25,787 nt of DNA from Acidisoma sp035492295 (GTDB lineage Bacteria > Pseudomonadota > Alphaproteobacteria > Acetobacterales > Acetobacteraceae), in assembly GCF_035492295.1 (NCBI RefSeq), contig NZ_DATJJK010000256.1, positions 1 through 25,787 on the forward strand, given 5' to 3'. Positions 6,569-15,188 of this stretch are shown here, in pieces. The number at the start of each line of letters is the position of its first letter. Position 1 is the stretch's first letter. Both the position numbers and the translations under genes were made by a program. The notes beneath the pieces were generated by a model. It saw only the letters and a program-made list of their open reading frames with translations, ran no database searches and was not told the origin of the DNA.

Positions 6569-8878
6569 GAGCGCGTTCAGGCCGAGAGCGCCGATCGTCT
6601 TGAGAGTGATGGTCAGCAGCACCGTGGTGGAGCCGTTCTCCCCGTCGATCGTCGTATTGCTGTGGGAATAGTTCAGATTGATGCCGAAGCAGTCATTCTG
6701 CCAGCCAAGGCCGACATTGGTGTTGTCCAGCTTTCCCGTCTCGACGTTTTGCTGGACCGCGCCGTTGAAGCTCCAGCTTTGATAGTGGGTATTGAGGCCG
6801 AAGGTCACCTCGCTGCGCGGCGTGTAATATTCCGCGGGCGGAGGGCTGCCGTCGTAATAGTAATAGGGATCGGTCGCCGAATAGAGGTAGCCCGCACTGA
6901 CCCGCAGCGCCGGAACCCCGGCGGAGACGAAGGTATCCGTATATTTGTCCTGCAGGCTCTCGTGGTCGAGCCGGGTCCGATAGGTGAAGTTGAGCCAGCT
7001 CGTCGGCGTATAGGTCAGCCGCGCCACGATATCCGAGACATTGTCGTTCAGCCCGGAGTCCGGCGCGAAGGTGTCGTCCGTATGGGCGCGGTAGGACTGG
7101 CCGATGAGGCCGTCGAGTGTCGCGCCATTGTTGAAGAACCAGGTGCCCTGGAGGCCGACATTGGCGCGCATGCCGTTTTCGAGCCGGTCGATCCCTGGGT
7201 ATTTGTTGAAGCCGAAGAGGTTCGCATCCGTGAACTGGAAGTCGAAGCTGTCTTCGTTCGGGATATTGGTCGTGTCGACGTTGTTGCTGATGATCGGTGC
7301 GGCGATCAGCTGCACGATCGGCTTGATGAGCTGCGAGCCGAAGCGCCCGGAATCATTGACGATCGGCCAGCTGTAGTTGAGCGCGACCTGGGGCAGGGCG
7401 CGCACCTCGGAGGCGCTGTCATGCGCCGTGTCGTAGTTCGGGAACTCGTTCAGTCCGGTTGCGTTGTAGCCGGCGGCGTCGAAATGGAAGACCGTGCTCC
7501 ATTGCTCGCCGAGACTGTCCTGGAAGGGCAGGGAATAGTCGCCGCTGATCGCGGCCCGCTGGGTATTGGTGCCGTCGGTGCGTTCGATATTGAAGGCGGA
7601 GAGATTGATCGAGGTGGTGCCGCCAAGCCCGTCCGGCAGGCTGGTGAAGGAATAGGTCGCGTAGGGCAGGACAAGCGGCAGCTGGCTGTTCGTCACGCTG
7701 CCGACCAAGCCCTGGTAGAAGCTCGACTCGATCCGCGCATAGGAGCCGGCGCCGAAGCCCTCGAGGTAGAGATTGCTCTGCAACTCGTTGGCGTTGGGCA
7801 GAATCGAGTAGTCGTTCAGATAGGAGACCGAGGAGGCGCGCTGGATATTGAAGCCGGCCCGCCAGGAGGGCGTCAGGTCGAACTGCCCGTTGGCGAAGAG
7901 CGCACCCTGCAGCTGGCCTTTGTCGAAGCCGCTGGACGCATCGACATTGAGCGCGCCGAAGTTGAAGCTGTGACGCAGCTTTAAGTCGCCGGCCAGGCCC
8001 TCTTTGCTGGAGAGGATCGGCGTGATGATCGCGTCCGTCGATTTGTCGATCACCCAATAGTAGGGAATGCTCGTGAAGGCGCCGATATGGCTGTTCACAC
8101 CCGCATTGGGGATGAGCAGGCCGCTCATCCGCTTCGCCGTCGGGTCAGGATGCGAGAAATAGGGCATCCACAGCACCGGCACGCCGAAGAATTCCATCGT
8201 CGCGTCCTGATACTCGATCAGGTGGTGCTGGAGGTCCTGGGTCGCGCTCTGCGCCGTGATTTGCCAGAAGGGATAGCTGTTGGGATGTTTCGCGCAGACG
8301 TCGCAGGCAGTGTAGACGGCGCGGCTGAGCTCGTTGACCTTGCCCTCCGTCCGGCGCGCGCCATTGGCGGCGAGCTTGGCGTTCTGCGGCAGGGTGACGT
8401 TGATCTGGCTGATGATGCCGTTCGTCATGTCCTGACTGAGCTCGGCATAGTTGCCATAGACGACATTGCCATCCGGCGAGACCAGCACGACATGCCCGAC
8501 CGCGTCCGCGATATTGGTATTGCGATCGTAGAGCACGCGATCGGCGAACAGGACGTGGCCGGCCTGCCAAGCCTCGACATGGCCCGAGAGCGTGACGATG
8601 TTGCTCTTCTGGTTGTAGTCGATCCGGTCCGACTTGAAGGTGACCGGCTGATGCTGGTTGAAGCTCGCTCCGGCGGTTTGGGCGCGTGCCTCTAGGATGA
8701 GGCTCGGGATGCCGCTGACGGTCGCGAGTGAGACGGCGCCGAGCAGCGCCTGGCGCAGGCCGAGGCGCAGGCCAAGCCGGGGGCAGAGACGGGGGCCGTG
8801 CAGCGGCGCGCCGGGTGATGGGCGGGAGAGGCTTTTCGGGGCCCCGCGCCGACGGCGGATGGCAGAAGTCTTAGACAT
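6566..8878 (-). CDS. lptD: LPS-assembly outer-membrane translocon LptD
   Basis: LptD receives LPS from the periplasmic bridge and inserts it into the outer leaflet. From the ATG at 8878 the protein has 770 residues. A long basic leader is followed by a hydrophobic segment (about 43-63) ending ARAQ at residue 67, consistent with an unusually long signal sequence. An OstA/LptA-like beta-jellyroll domain (about 78-190; FKSDRIDYNQKSNIVTLSGH) precedes the LptD barrel, with family motifs such as LWMPYFSHPDPTAKRMSGLL and a C-terminal run of amphipathic strands. Mature cysteines are only Cys192 and Cys195 (CDVC) and Cys730 (QNDCFG). The start was chosen because GAGGA precedes this ATG at proper spacing and lies just after the lptG stop; upstream in-frame codons overlap lptG and lack family similarity. 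Confidence 0.95.
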   Translation of the reverse strand: MSKTSAIRRRRGAPKSLSRPSPGAPLHGPRLCPRLGLRLGLRQALLGAVSLATVSGIPSLILEARAQTAGASFNQHQPVTFKSDRIDYNQKSNIVTLSGHVEAWQAGHVLFADRVLYDRNTNIADAVGHVVLVSPDGNVVYGNYAELSQDMTNGIISQINVTLPQNAKLAANGARRTEGKVNELSRAVYTACDVCAKHPNSYPFWQITAQSATQDLQHHLIEYQDATMEFFGVPVLWMPYFSHPDPTAKRMSGLLIPNAGVNSHIGAFTSIPYYWVIDKSTDAIITPILSSKEGLAGDLKLRHSFNFGALNVDASSGFDKGQLQGALFANGQFDLTPSWRAGFNIQRASSVSYLNDYSILPNANELQSNLYLEGFGAGSYARIESSFYQGLVGSVTNSQLPLVLPYATYSFTSLPDGLGGTTSINLSAFNIERTDGTNTQRAAISGDYSLPFQDSLGEQWSTVFHFDAAGYNATGLNEFPNYDTAHDSASEVRALPQVALNYSWPIVNDSGRFGSQLIKPIVQLIAAPIISNNVDTTNIPNEDSFDFQFTDANLFGFNKYPGIDRLENGMRANVGLQGTWFFNNGATLDGLIGQSYRAHTDDTFAPDSGLNDNVSDIVARLTYTPTSWLNFTYRTRLDHESLQDKYTDTFVSAGVPALRVSAGYLYSATDPYYYYDGSPPPAEYYTPRSEVTFGLNTHYQSWSFNGAVQQNVETGKLDNTNVGLGWQNDCFGINLNYSHSNTTIDGENGSTTVLLTITLKTIGALGLNAL

Positions 8879-8889
8879 CGGGCGGGTCC

Positions 8890-10002
8890 TCAACCGTCTT
8901 CGAGATGCAGGAGCAGCGACAGGGCCAGCATGAGGCCTGCGGCCGCCGGCGCCCAGGCAGCCAATACCACGGGAAGCGCGCCTGACTGCCCGAATTGCTG
9001 CGCGACCTGCGACAGCATGAAAAGTGCGAAGCCCGAGGCGACGCCGCCGCCGATCATTCGGGCAATACCGCCTCGCCTGCTCGTCTGCATCGAAAAGCCG
9101 GCCGCGACCAGGGACATGGTGGCGCAGAGCAGTGGCAACGCCAGCAGCGCCTGGAAGCGCAGCCGGTGGGCGACGGAGGAAAAGCCCGACCGCTCCAGCA
9201 CCCGGATAAAGCCCGGCAGCTGCCAAAAGGAGAGGGCGTCGGGCGCCGCGAAGCTCTGCTGAATGCGGTTCACGTTGAGATCCGTGGGCAGCGTCATGAC
9301 ATCCGGCGGCGTCGGCACCTGGCCAGGGACCAGGACACGGGCACCGTAGAGAAGCCAGTCGCCTGGGGAGAGCTTTGCATTATGTGCTTCGATCCGGTCG
9401 ATCATCTTGTCGTTGGGCCCGATGCGGAAGACCGTCATCGGGCCGGTGGTCAGCACCGCGCCCCGCCGCATCACGCCTGTCGCGTGAATGATGGCGAAGC
9501 CGCCCTTCTGCTTCGTCTCGTCTCCCTGGCGCAGCCAGAGCTGGCCGCCGTTCAGTGCCAGCGGCCCGCCCCCGGCGTCCAGGAAGGTCTCCTCCATGGC
9601 ATTCGCGTGGGCGAAGAGCATGGCCGAGACCGGGCTTACCGCGATGACCGCGAAAACGCCAAGCGCGAAGGCGCAGATGATGGGGCCGAGGAGGAATTGC
9701 CAGGCGGAAAGCCCGGCCGCACGGGCGACCACGAGTTCGGAGGAGCGGGCGAGGCGCCAGAAGGCCCAGATGCCGCCCAGCAAGATCGCAAACGGCAGAA
9801 TCTGCAGCATCGCCCAGGGCACGCGCAGCAGCGCCATCTCGACCACGAGGCCGAAGGTCGCGTCCGGGCGTGTCGCCGAGCGGCGGAGGAGTTCGAGGAA
9901 GTCGAAGAGCGAGACCAATCCCGTCAGTGCGCCCAGCATGGCGACGACCGAGATCGTGAAAAGCCGGCTGATGTAGCCTGCCAGGATGCGGGAGAGGAAC
10001 AA
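8890..10002 (-). CDS. lptG: LPS export ABC transporter permease LptG
   Basis: Inner-membrane permease that pairs with LptF and the LptB ATPase to extract LPS. It has about 370 residues with the family layout: N-terminal transmembrane helices (about 13-33 and 62-80), the conserved cytoplasmic coupling segment LARSSELVVARAAGLS (84-99), a periplasmic beta-jellyroll domain, and C-terminal helices ending LALSLLLHLEDG. No ATG exists near the expected N-terminus (before LSRILAGYISRLF). TTG at 10002 with GAGG ten bases upstream, just after the lptF stop at 10008, is my best start; CTG at 10011 is an alternative. The open frame extends far upstream through lptF without similarity to the family. It is followed after 11 bases by lptD. 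Confidence 0.93.
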   Translation of the reverse strand: MFLSRILAGYISRLFTISVVAMLGALTGLVSLFDFLELLRRSATRPDATFGLVVEMALLRVPWAMLQILPFAILLGGIWAFWRLARSSELVVARAAGLSAWQFLLGPIICAFALGVFAVIAVSPVSAMLFAHANAMEETFLDAGGGPLALNGGQLWLRQGDETKQKGGFAIIHATGVMRRGAVLTTGPMTVFRIGPNDKMIDRIEAHNAKLSPGDWLLYGARVLVPGQVPTPPDVMTLPTDLNVNRIQQSFAAPDALSFWQLPGFIRVLERSGFSSVAHRLRFQALLALPLLCATMSLVAAGFSMQTSRRGGIARMIGGGVASGFALFMLSQVAQQFGQSGALPVVLAAWAPAAAGLMLALSLLLHLEDG

Positions 10003-10007
10003 GAGCG

Positions 10008-11168
10008 TCAGGCCTCGCGCTGGCTGGCCGCCGCCGCGGGCGGCGGCACGTGCAAGCGCTGGCGTCTGAAGAGAAGCCAGGCCGCCACAAGGCCGGGGCC
10101 GACTGCCTGAATCCAGACCAGCGGCAGGAAGGCGCTGTTGCGCGCGGCCATGTTGCCGAAGCTGAGGCCGAGCGCCACGAGTCCGACGGTGATCCCGACA
10201 CCGATCAGCGGGCGGGCGAAACCGCCATGGCGGCGGAAAGCGCCTGTCAGGACCGAGGCGAGGGCAACGAGCGTGTAGGAGATGACCGTGAGCGGTTCGG
10301 ACAGGCGGCGGTGTGCCTCCTCCCGCCATTTCGGAATGTCCTGCGGTCGGATCTCATCCGGGGACGGGTGCAGAAGCTCGTGCAGAGAAACCTCGGAATC
10401 ATCGCGGAAGCGGGTATCGTCGCCGCTGGCGCTGGCGGCCAGGTTGATCACATTTTCGCTGAACGTGAGCAAGTTCAGGCGGCCGCTCTTCTTGTCCACC
10501 TCCTGCCGTGCGCCGTTGAACAGGATAACCCGGGGGCCATGCGCCCCCGGCACGATACGTCCGCTCTGGGCGATGATGGTGGCGGCATTGGCAGGATCGC
10601 GCTCGTCATCCACCAGGATGCCGTGCAGCACCCCGCTTGGATCGCGCTTGCGGACATAGACGGTGAGATTCTGCGAAATCGTCGTGAAGACACCTTCCTG
10701 GATGAGGAAGGCGGCGATCCGGTTGCGGATTTCGAACTGATACTCGCGGAAGGCCGTGAAGCTCGACGGCACGATCCAGATATTGAGCCAGAAGCACAGG
10801 CCGGCGACCAAGGTTGCCAGCACGAGGGAGGGGCGGGCGAGCGCGAAGGGAGAAATCCCTGCCGCGCGCATCACCGTCAGCTCGCGGTCGCCGGCCAGCT
10901 TCTGATAGACGAACTGCACCACCACGAACATCGTGATGGGCAGGATAATGGCGACGAAGCTTGGCACCAGCAGGACGGTGAGGCGAAGGAAAACGAAGGG
11001 CGACAGCCCGCGATTGACGATCAGCTCGACGAAGCGGAGCGACTGAGTGAGCCAGATCAGCGCAACCAGCGCCACCGTGACCGCGATCAGGGCGACCAGG
11101 ATCTGGCGCAGGATGTAGCGGTCGAGCCGCCGGAGCGGGTTACGGATCTGAAAGAAGGCGGATGCCAT
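10008..11168 (-). CDS. lptF: LPS export ABC transporter permease LptF
   Basis: Partner permease of LptG in the LptB2FG complex. The 386-residue protein starts MASAFFQIRNPLRRLDRYIL and shows the N-terminal helix (about 20-42), further helices around 58-90 and 107-132, the coupling motif GDRELTVMRAAGIS (93-106) that contacts LptB, a periplasmic jellyroll (about 140-270), and three C-terminal helices. EVSLHELLHPSP and RRLSEPLTVISYTLVAL are typical of the family. It is the first gene of a five-gene operon lptF-lptG-lptD-surA-rsmA on this strand. The lptB ATPase and lptC/lptA are not in this window. Confidence 0.95.
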   Translation of the reverse strand: MASAFFQIRNPLRRLDRYILRQILVALIAVTVALVALIWLTQSLRFVELIVNRGLSPFVFLRLTVLLVPSFVAIILPITMFVVVQFVYQKLAGDRELTVMRAAGISPFALARPSLVLATLVAGLCFWLNIWIVPSSFTAFREYQFEIRNRIAAFLIQEGVFTTISQNLTVYVRKRDPSGVLHGILVDDERDPANAATIIAQSGRIVPGAHGPRVILFNGARQEVDKKSGRLNLLTFSENVINLAASASGDDTRFRDDSEVSLHELLHPSPDEIRPQDIPKWREEAHRRLSEPLTVISYTLVALASVLTGAFRRHGGFARPLIGVGITVGLVALGLSFGNMAARNSAFLPLVWIQAVGPGLVAAWLLFRRQRLHVPPPAAAASQREA

Positions 11169-11221
11169 TATCGGTGTTCGTATCCTAGGGTCTCGGCACG
11201 GCGGGACGACCGGAGCGCGCG

Positions 11222-11250
11222 CTTGTACCGGAGGCCGCGCGGATTCACAA
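11222..11250 (-). promoter_or_regulatory. Candidate promoter of the lptF-lptG-lptD-surA-rsmA operon
   Basis: On the minus strand TTGTGA (complement of 11245-11250) and TACAAG (complement of 11222-11227) are separated by exactly 17 bases. Each matches four of six sigma-70 consensus positions, and the pair lies about 50 bases before the lptF ATG. A start site near 11214 is inferred. It lies in the divergent space shared with the membrane-protein gene at 11314. Confidence 0.35.
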
Positions 11251-11313
11251 AAACGCCCTTTCGGGATTGGGCGGTCCCTGCCATTGGAAGGCTATTCCGG
11301 CTATAGGACGTCG

Positions 11314-11913
11314 ATGAAGAAGACGAAGCCGCCGAGTGCGCGGCCGCCCGCGCGTCGCCCGCGCGACACGCTGTTGTTGCCCCTGGCTCTGCTGCTCGTG
11401 CTTTTCGAGCTGATCCTGCAGACGATTGCCCGGCTGCTGCGGCATTTCGGCCCCTTGCGCCGTCTTGAAGCCCTGCTCGCAACCCTGCCGGCCTGGGCCA
11501 TAGTCCCGCTTTTCCTCATTCCCGAAGCCATGAGCCATATCGGCGGTTTCTACGCGGCCTATCTTCTCGCTCATCGCAAAATCGTCGCAGCGACCATGGT
11601 GGCGGTGCTGGTGAAGGGCGTCGGTCTCGTCGTGGCGCTCTGGATCTACCAAGCCTGCCGTCCTGCTCTGATGACGATCGGATGGTTCGCATGGCTGCAT
11701 GGCAAGGTTGGGGCAGCGCGGGCCTGGGCGATGATCCGCATCGGCCCGCCGCTCGCGCGGGTGCGTGGCTTCCTGGCGGAGTTGCGCGGGCTTCTTCCCT
11801 GGGGACGTCGGCCGGCGGAGCCGGGCGCGGCCCATAGCGGCCGTCGTCTCGCCGCGATCCGCGTGCGACTCCGGCGCCATTTCGGCGCCCACCGCTTCGG
11901 GCGATTCCGCTAA
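11314..11913 (+). CDS. Uncharacterised membrane protein
   Basis: I do not recognise this 199-residue protein. It has a basic, proline-rich N-terminus (MKKTKPPSARPPARRPRD), a long hydrophobic helix (about 19-41), a second hydrophobic segment (about 57-85, WAIVPLFLIPEAMSHIGGFYAAYLL), a third (about 90-112, IVAATMVAVLVKGVGLVVAL), and a strongly basic C-terminal tail (Arg-rich, about 150-199) likely facing the cytoplasm. Start: ATG at 11314 with AGGA shortly upstream; the frame also opens at TTG 11284. Codon use matches the neighbours and the reading frame is clean, so I believe it is real. It is divergent from lptF, with 145 bases between them, and convergent with nudC. No function can be assigned. 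Confidence 0.7.
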   Translation: MKKTKPPSARPPARRPRDTLLLPLALLLVLFELILQTIARLLRHFGPLRRLEALLATLPAWAIVPLFLIPEAMSHIGGFYAAYLLAHRKIVAATMVAVLVKGVGLVVALWIYQACRPALMTIGWFAWLHGKVGAARAWAMIRIGPPLARVRGFLAELRGLLPWGRRPAEPGAAHSGRRLAAIRVRLRRHFGAHRFGRFR

Positions 11914-12006
11914 TCCAGCGACTCCGCCGTGCTGCGCGGCCGTGGCCGACGGTTCCGACTGCTTCGCCCGGACCGGCACGGTGGACGCGATCCTGACGGG
12001 CTGAGT

Positions 12007-12951
12007 TCAGGCCTCGTCGGCGAGCCAGTCCTCGATCAGGCGGCGGGCGATACTGTCCGGCCCGGGCAGGCGAAAGCCATGAGCCTCGGCATTGCGGCAC
12101 TGGTCGCGGGTGAACCAGCGGGCATCGGCGAGTTCCGCGTCGTGGAAGGTGATCTCTTCCGAAAGCCCCTCGGCATGGAAGCCGAGCATGAGGGATTGCG
12201 GGAAGGGCCAGGGCTGGCTGGAATGGTAGGAGACGGCGCCGACCATGACGCCGGTTTCCTCGGCGACTTCGCGGCGCACCGCTTCCTCCAGGCTTTCGCC
12301 CGGTTCCACGAAACCGGCCAGCGTCGAATACATGCCCTCGGGGAAGCGGCTGGCATGGCCGAGGAGGGCGCGGTCTTCCTTCAGGACCAGCATGATCACG
12401 GCCGGGTCCGAGCGCGGAAAATGATCCGTGCCGCAACCCGTGCAATGCATCACATGGCCCGCGCTCTGTGGCACGCAGGGGCTGCCGCAGACACTGCAGA
12501 AGCGGGTCCGGCTCTGCCAATGGATGAGGCCGCGGGCATAGGCGAGGATCGACGCCTCACCCACAGGCAGAATGCCGCCGAGACCGCGAATATCGGCGAA
12601 GGCGGCACCGTCCCCGGGTAGAAGGCCCTGCGGTTCCTCATGTTGATTGAGATCGACAGCGAAGACCGGCCGCTGTTCCCAATAGCCGAGGAAAATCCAG
12701 TGCTCCTCCTGTGGCGAGAAGCTTGCAGTTTCGGCGACGGAAAAGAAGCGTGCCGCCTGACCGAGGAAAAGACTCTGGGTCCGCCAGATCGGGGCCACGA
12801 TTGCGTGAGGATGAGCGCGTGCCTCCGCGATGAAGGCGGCATCGGCGCGGCGTTCTGCCATTCGGTCGAGCGGACTGCCCGTATAGACGTTGGGGCGGCG
12901 CGGGCGGATGGGGGAAAAGGAGTCGATCTGGGGCACGAGCTTTGTTCGCAT
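12007..12951 (-). CDS. nudC: NAD(+)/NADH pyrophosphatase (NudC-type Nudix hydrolase)
   Basis: NudC hydrolyses NADH/NAD to NMN(H) and AMP and in E. coli also removes NAD caps from RNA. The 314-residue protein carries a zinc ribbon with Cys152, Cys155, Cys170 and Cys173 (CSVC...CTGC), the Nudix box at 213-235 (GFVEPGE...REVAEETGV), and the NudC-specific SQPWPFPQS at 245-253, which separates it from other Nudix enzymes. Start: ATG at 12951. The frame stays open upstream to 13164, but that extension runs antisense through the SRP RNA gene and shows no similarity to the family, so I rejected it. This gene commonly neighbours dnaX in alphaproteobacteria. Confidence 0.95.
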   Translation of the reverse strand: MRTKLVPQIDSFSPIRPRRPNVYTGSPLDRMAERRADAAFIAEARAHPHAIVAPIWRTQSLFLGQAARFFSVAETASFSPQEEHWIFLGYWEQRPVFAVDLNQHEEPQGLLPGDGAAFADIRGLGGILPVGEASILAYARGLIHWQSRTRFCSVCGSPCVPQSAGHVMHCTGCGTDHFPRSDPAVIMLVLKEDRALLGHASRFPEGMYSTLAGFVEPGESLEEAVRREVAEETGVMVGAVSYHSSQPWPFPQSLMLGFHAEGLSEEITFHDAELADARWFTRDQCRNAEAHGFRLPGPDSIARRLIEDWLADEA

Positions 12952-12983
12952 GGCACGGCCGACCGGACAAGCGGCGATGACGC

Positions 12984-13012
12984 TTGCGAGAGGCAGCCTC
13001 CGCGCGTAGATA
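12984..13012 (+). promoter_or_regulatory. Promoter of the SRP RNA gene
   Basis: TTGCGA (12984-12989) and TAGATA (13007-13012) are separated by the optimal 17 bases, placing the expected transcription start near 13020, exactly where the folded SRP RNA begins. The promoter lies just upstream of the nudC start codon on the opposite strand. Confidence 0.7.
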
Positions 13013-13020
13013 GCCTCGCC

Positions 13021-13119
13021 AGGGGGGTCGGCGACGGACGAGTGCCTCGCCAACCCGGTCAGGTCCGGAAGGAAGCAGCCGCAACGAGTTTCCGCTCGGG
13101 TCGGCGTCCGGCCCCCCGC
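13021..13119 (+). ncRNA. ffs: Signal recognition particle RNA, small bacterial (4.5S) type
   Basis: The RNA that binds Ffh to target nascent membrane proteins to FtsY. The hallmark GGTCAGGTCCGGAAGGAAGC (13057-13076, continuing AGCC) is the Ffh-binding symmetric/asymmetric loop region with the GGAA apical tetraloop (13067-13070). The ends pair: GGGGGG (13022-13027) with CCCCCC (13112-13117), and the long arm between is largely complementary, giving a single hairpin of about 97 nt with no Alu domain. TTTT at 13120-13123 right after the stem suggests that the molecule ends in its own intrinsic terminator. A clear promoter lies just upstream. Exact ends are uncertain by a few bases. Confidence 0.95.
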
Positions 13120-13211
13120 TTTTCCCAAAATCGTGATCCCGCTTATGCCGTCCGCGGGGCGCATCGCTTCCGCACTTGCTTTGGCGGGCTTCCTATCGTC
13201 TAGAAGGTCGC

Positions 13212-15188
13212 GTGACCGAAGCCGATCCTGTTTCAGAAGACCTGCTGCCAGAACCGCTCGCCGCCGGCCCCGGCCTGTTCGGCGATGCGCCTGAGCCGGC
13301 CATGCCTGGGGTGCCTGCGCCCTACCGGGTGCTGGCGCGTGCCTACCGCCCCGCGCGATTCGAGGATCTGATCGGCCAGGACGCGATGGTCCGCATCCTG
13401 CGCCGGGCCTTTGCCACCGGCCGCATCGCCCATGCCTTCATGCTGACCGGCGTGCGCGGCACCGGCAAAACCACCACCGCCCGCATCATCGCCCGCTGCC
13501 TCAATTGCACAGGCGCGGACGGAAAGGGCGGCCCGACCGCCGACCCTTGCGGCATCTGTCCGAATTGCCGCGCCATCATGGCCGACCGGCATCCGGATGT
13601 GATCGAGATGGATGCGGCAAGCCGCACCGGTGTCGATGACGTACGCGAAATCATCGAGGCGACGCGCTTCCGGCCGATGGAGGCGCGGGTCAAGGTCTTC
13701 ATCATCGATGAAGTCCACATGCTGTCGCGCAACGCCTTCAATGCGCTGCTCAAGACGCTGGAAGAGCCGCCACCGCACGTCAAATTCGTCTTCGCGACGA
13801 CCGAGCTGCGCAAGGTGCCCATCACCGTGCTCTCGCGCTGCCAGAAATTCGATCTCCGCCGCGTGCCGGCGGCCGAGCTCGCCGCCCATTTCGGCCGCAT
13901 CGCCGCGCAGGAAGGGGTCGCGATCGCGCCGGAAGCCCTCGACCTGATCGCCCGTGCGGCCGACGGCTCGGTGCGGGACGGGCTTTCGCTGCTCGATCAG
14001 GCAATTGTGATGGGTACCGTCGAAGGCGGATCGATCGCGGTCGAAGCCGTCGCAGACATGCTCGGCCTTGCCGACCAGGGGCTCGTGTTCGATCTCTTCG
14101 AGCATCTGATGGCGGGTCGTGCGCCGCAGGTCCTCGCCATGCTCGACCAGGCGCATGAGCGCGGCGCCGATGCCGGGCTGGTGCTGCAGGACTTGCTCGC
14201 ACTCACCCATCTTCTGAGCCGCCTCAAGGCTTCGCCCGACCTGCGGGAGAGCGCTGACCTGCCACAGCTGCAGCGCCTGCGCGGAGTGGAGCTTACCGAA
14301 GCCCTGTCGCTCCCTGTTCTCGGCCGCGCCTGGCAGATGCTGCTGAAAGGCGTTTCCGAGGTGGAGCAGGCGCCCGACCGCAGGGCGGCGGCCGAGATGG
14401 TGCTGATCCGCCTCTGTTATCTGGCCGACCAGCCGACACCGGGCGATCTTGTCCGCCGGCTGGCGGGCCAGGGTGAAATCGCGCGTCCGGCGGCTGCGCC
14501 GGAGTCCGGGCCCATTCCGGGCGGTAGCGGCGGCGCGCGCGCCATCGCGGGCGGCGGCGGGGCAATGCTGCGCGCCGTAGCCATGGCATCGGCGCCCGAG
14601 ATGGCGCCGGCGACAGCGGCCGAGACCGCCATCTTGCCGCAGACAAGGGAAGAAGCGCCTCAGTTCGAGCCGGCGCCCGGCAGCTTCCGCGAGGTCATTT
14701 CGCTGGTGCGCGACCGGCACGAGATGACGCTCTACGGCCATCTCCTTCATTCCGTGCACCTCGTGCGCTACGCGCCGCCGGTGATCGACATCCGGCCTGA
14801 GCCCGATGCGCCGCGCGACCTCGCCTCGCGGCTGGCTGGCCTGCTCAGCGAGGCGACGGGCCAGCGCTGGACCATCGCGCTCTCCTCCCTCGAAGGGGAG
14901 CCCACGATCGACCAGCAGCGCCAGGCGGCCGATTTGCAGCGCGAGGAGGAGGCGACGGAGCATCCACTGGTGCGCGCCATCATGGAGGCTTTCCCGGGCG
15001 CGCGCCTGCAATCGGTGCGCGATCCGCTGGCCGACGAATACCGCCTGCCGCCTGTCGCCGCGACCGCGACCGATGGCGAGGAGGAGAGTGGCGATGCCGA
15101 CGATCTTCTCCTGTCCGACGACATGCCTGAATTCGCCCCGCCCGATGCGGAGTTCATTGACGAGATGGATATGGAGAACGACCGATGA
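13212..15188 (+). CDS. dnaX: DNA polymerase III subunits gamma/tau
   Basis: Clamp-loader ATPase that opens the beta clamp and, as tau, ties polymerase cores to the DnaB helicase. 658 residues from GTG 13212. AAA+ motifs: Walker A GVRGTGKT (80-87), a zinc module (Cys99, Cys113, Cys116, Cys119), Walker B FIIDEVHM (163-170), sensor 1 FATTE (194-198), the arginine-finger motif SRC (208-210), then clamp-loader domains II-III and a long Ala/Gly-rich linker (about 425-490) into a tau C-terminal domain. GTG was chosen because GAAGG lies just upstream and the extra residues from the ATG at 13176 look non-conserved; either start is possible. I did not see an A-rich slippery heptamer like that of E. coli, so a frameshifted gamma form is not evident. 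Stop overlaps the ybaB start (ATGA). Confidence 0.95.
   Translation: MTEADPVSEDLLPEPLAAGPGLFGDAPEPAMPGVPAPYRVLARAYRPARFEDLIGQDAMVRILRRAFATGRIAHAFMLTGVRGTGKTTTARIIARCLNCTGADGKGGPTADPCGICPNCRAIMADRHPDVIEMDAASRTGVDDVREIIEATRFRPMEARVKVFIIDEVHMLSRNAFNALLKTLEEPPPHVKFVFATTELRKVPITVLSRCQKFDLRRVPAAELAAHFGRIAAQEGVAIAPEALDLIARAADGSVRDGLSLLDQAIVMGTVEGGSIAVEAVADMLGLADQGLVFDLFEHLMAGRAPQVLAMLDQAHERGADAGLVLQDLLALTHLLSRLKASPDLRESADLPQLQRLRGVELTEALSLPVLGRAWQMLLKGVSEVEQAPDRRAAAEMVLIRLCYLADQPTPGDLVRRLAGQGEIARPAAAPESGPIPGGSGGARAIAGGGGAMLRAVAMASAPEMAPATAAETAILPQTREEAPQFEPAPGSFREVISLVRDRHEMTLYGHLLHSVHLVRYAPPVIDIRPEPDAPRDLASRLAGLLSEATGQRWTIALSSLEGEPTIDQQRQAADLQREEEATEHPLVRAIMEAFPGARLQSVRDPLADEYRLPPVAATATDGEEESGDADDLLLSDDMPEFAPPDAEFIDEMDMENDR

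Noticed and set aside
6512..7984. Long plus-strand open frame (490 codons) opposite lptD
   Set aside because: Antisense shadow of a clearly conserved LptD; low-complexity Arg/Gly/Val composition and no family resemblance.
12952..13164. Upstream extension of the nudC frame
   Set aside because: It runs antisense through the SRP RNA and its promoter and lacks similarity to NudC; the ATG at 12951 gives a complete protein.
13233..15011. 592-codon minus-strand open frame opposite dnaX
   Set aside because: Shadow of dnaX, rich in Arg/His/Gly with no recognisable domain.
13212..15188. Programmed frameshift in dnaX producing gamma
   Set aside because: No A-rich slippery heptamer with a following stem was seen; the single frame encodes a full-length tau.
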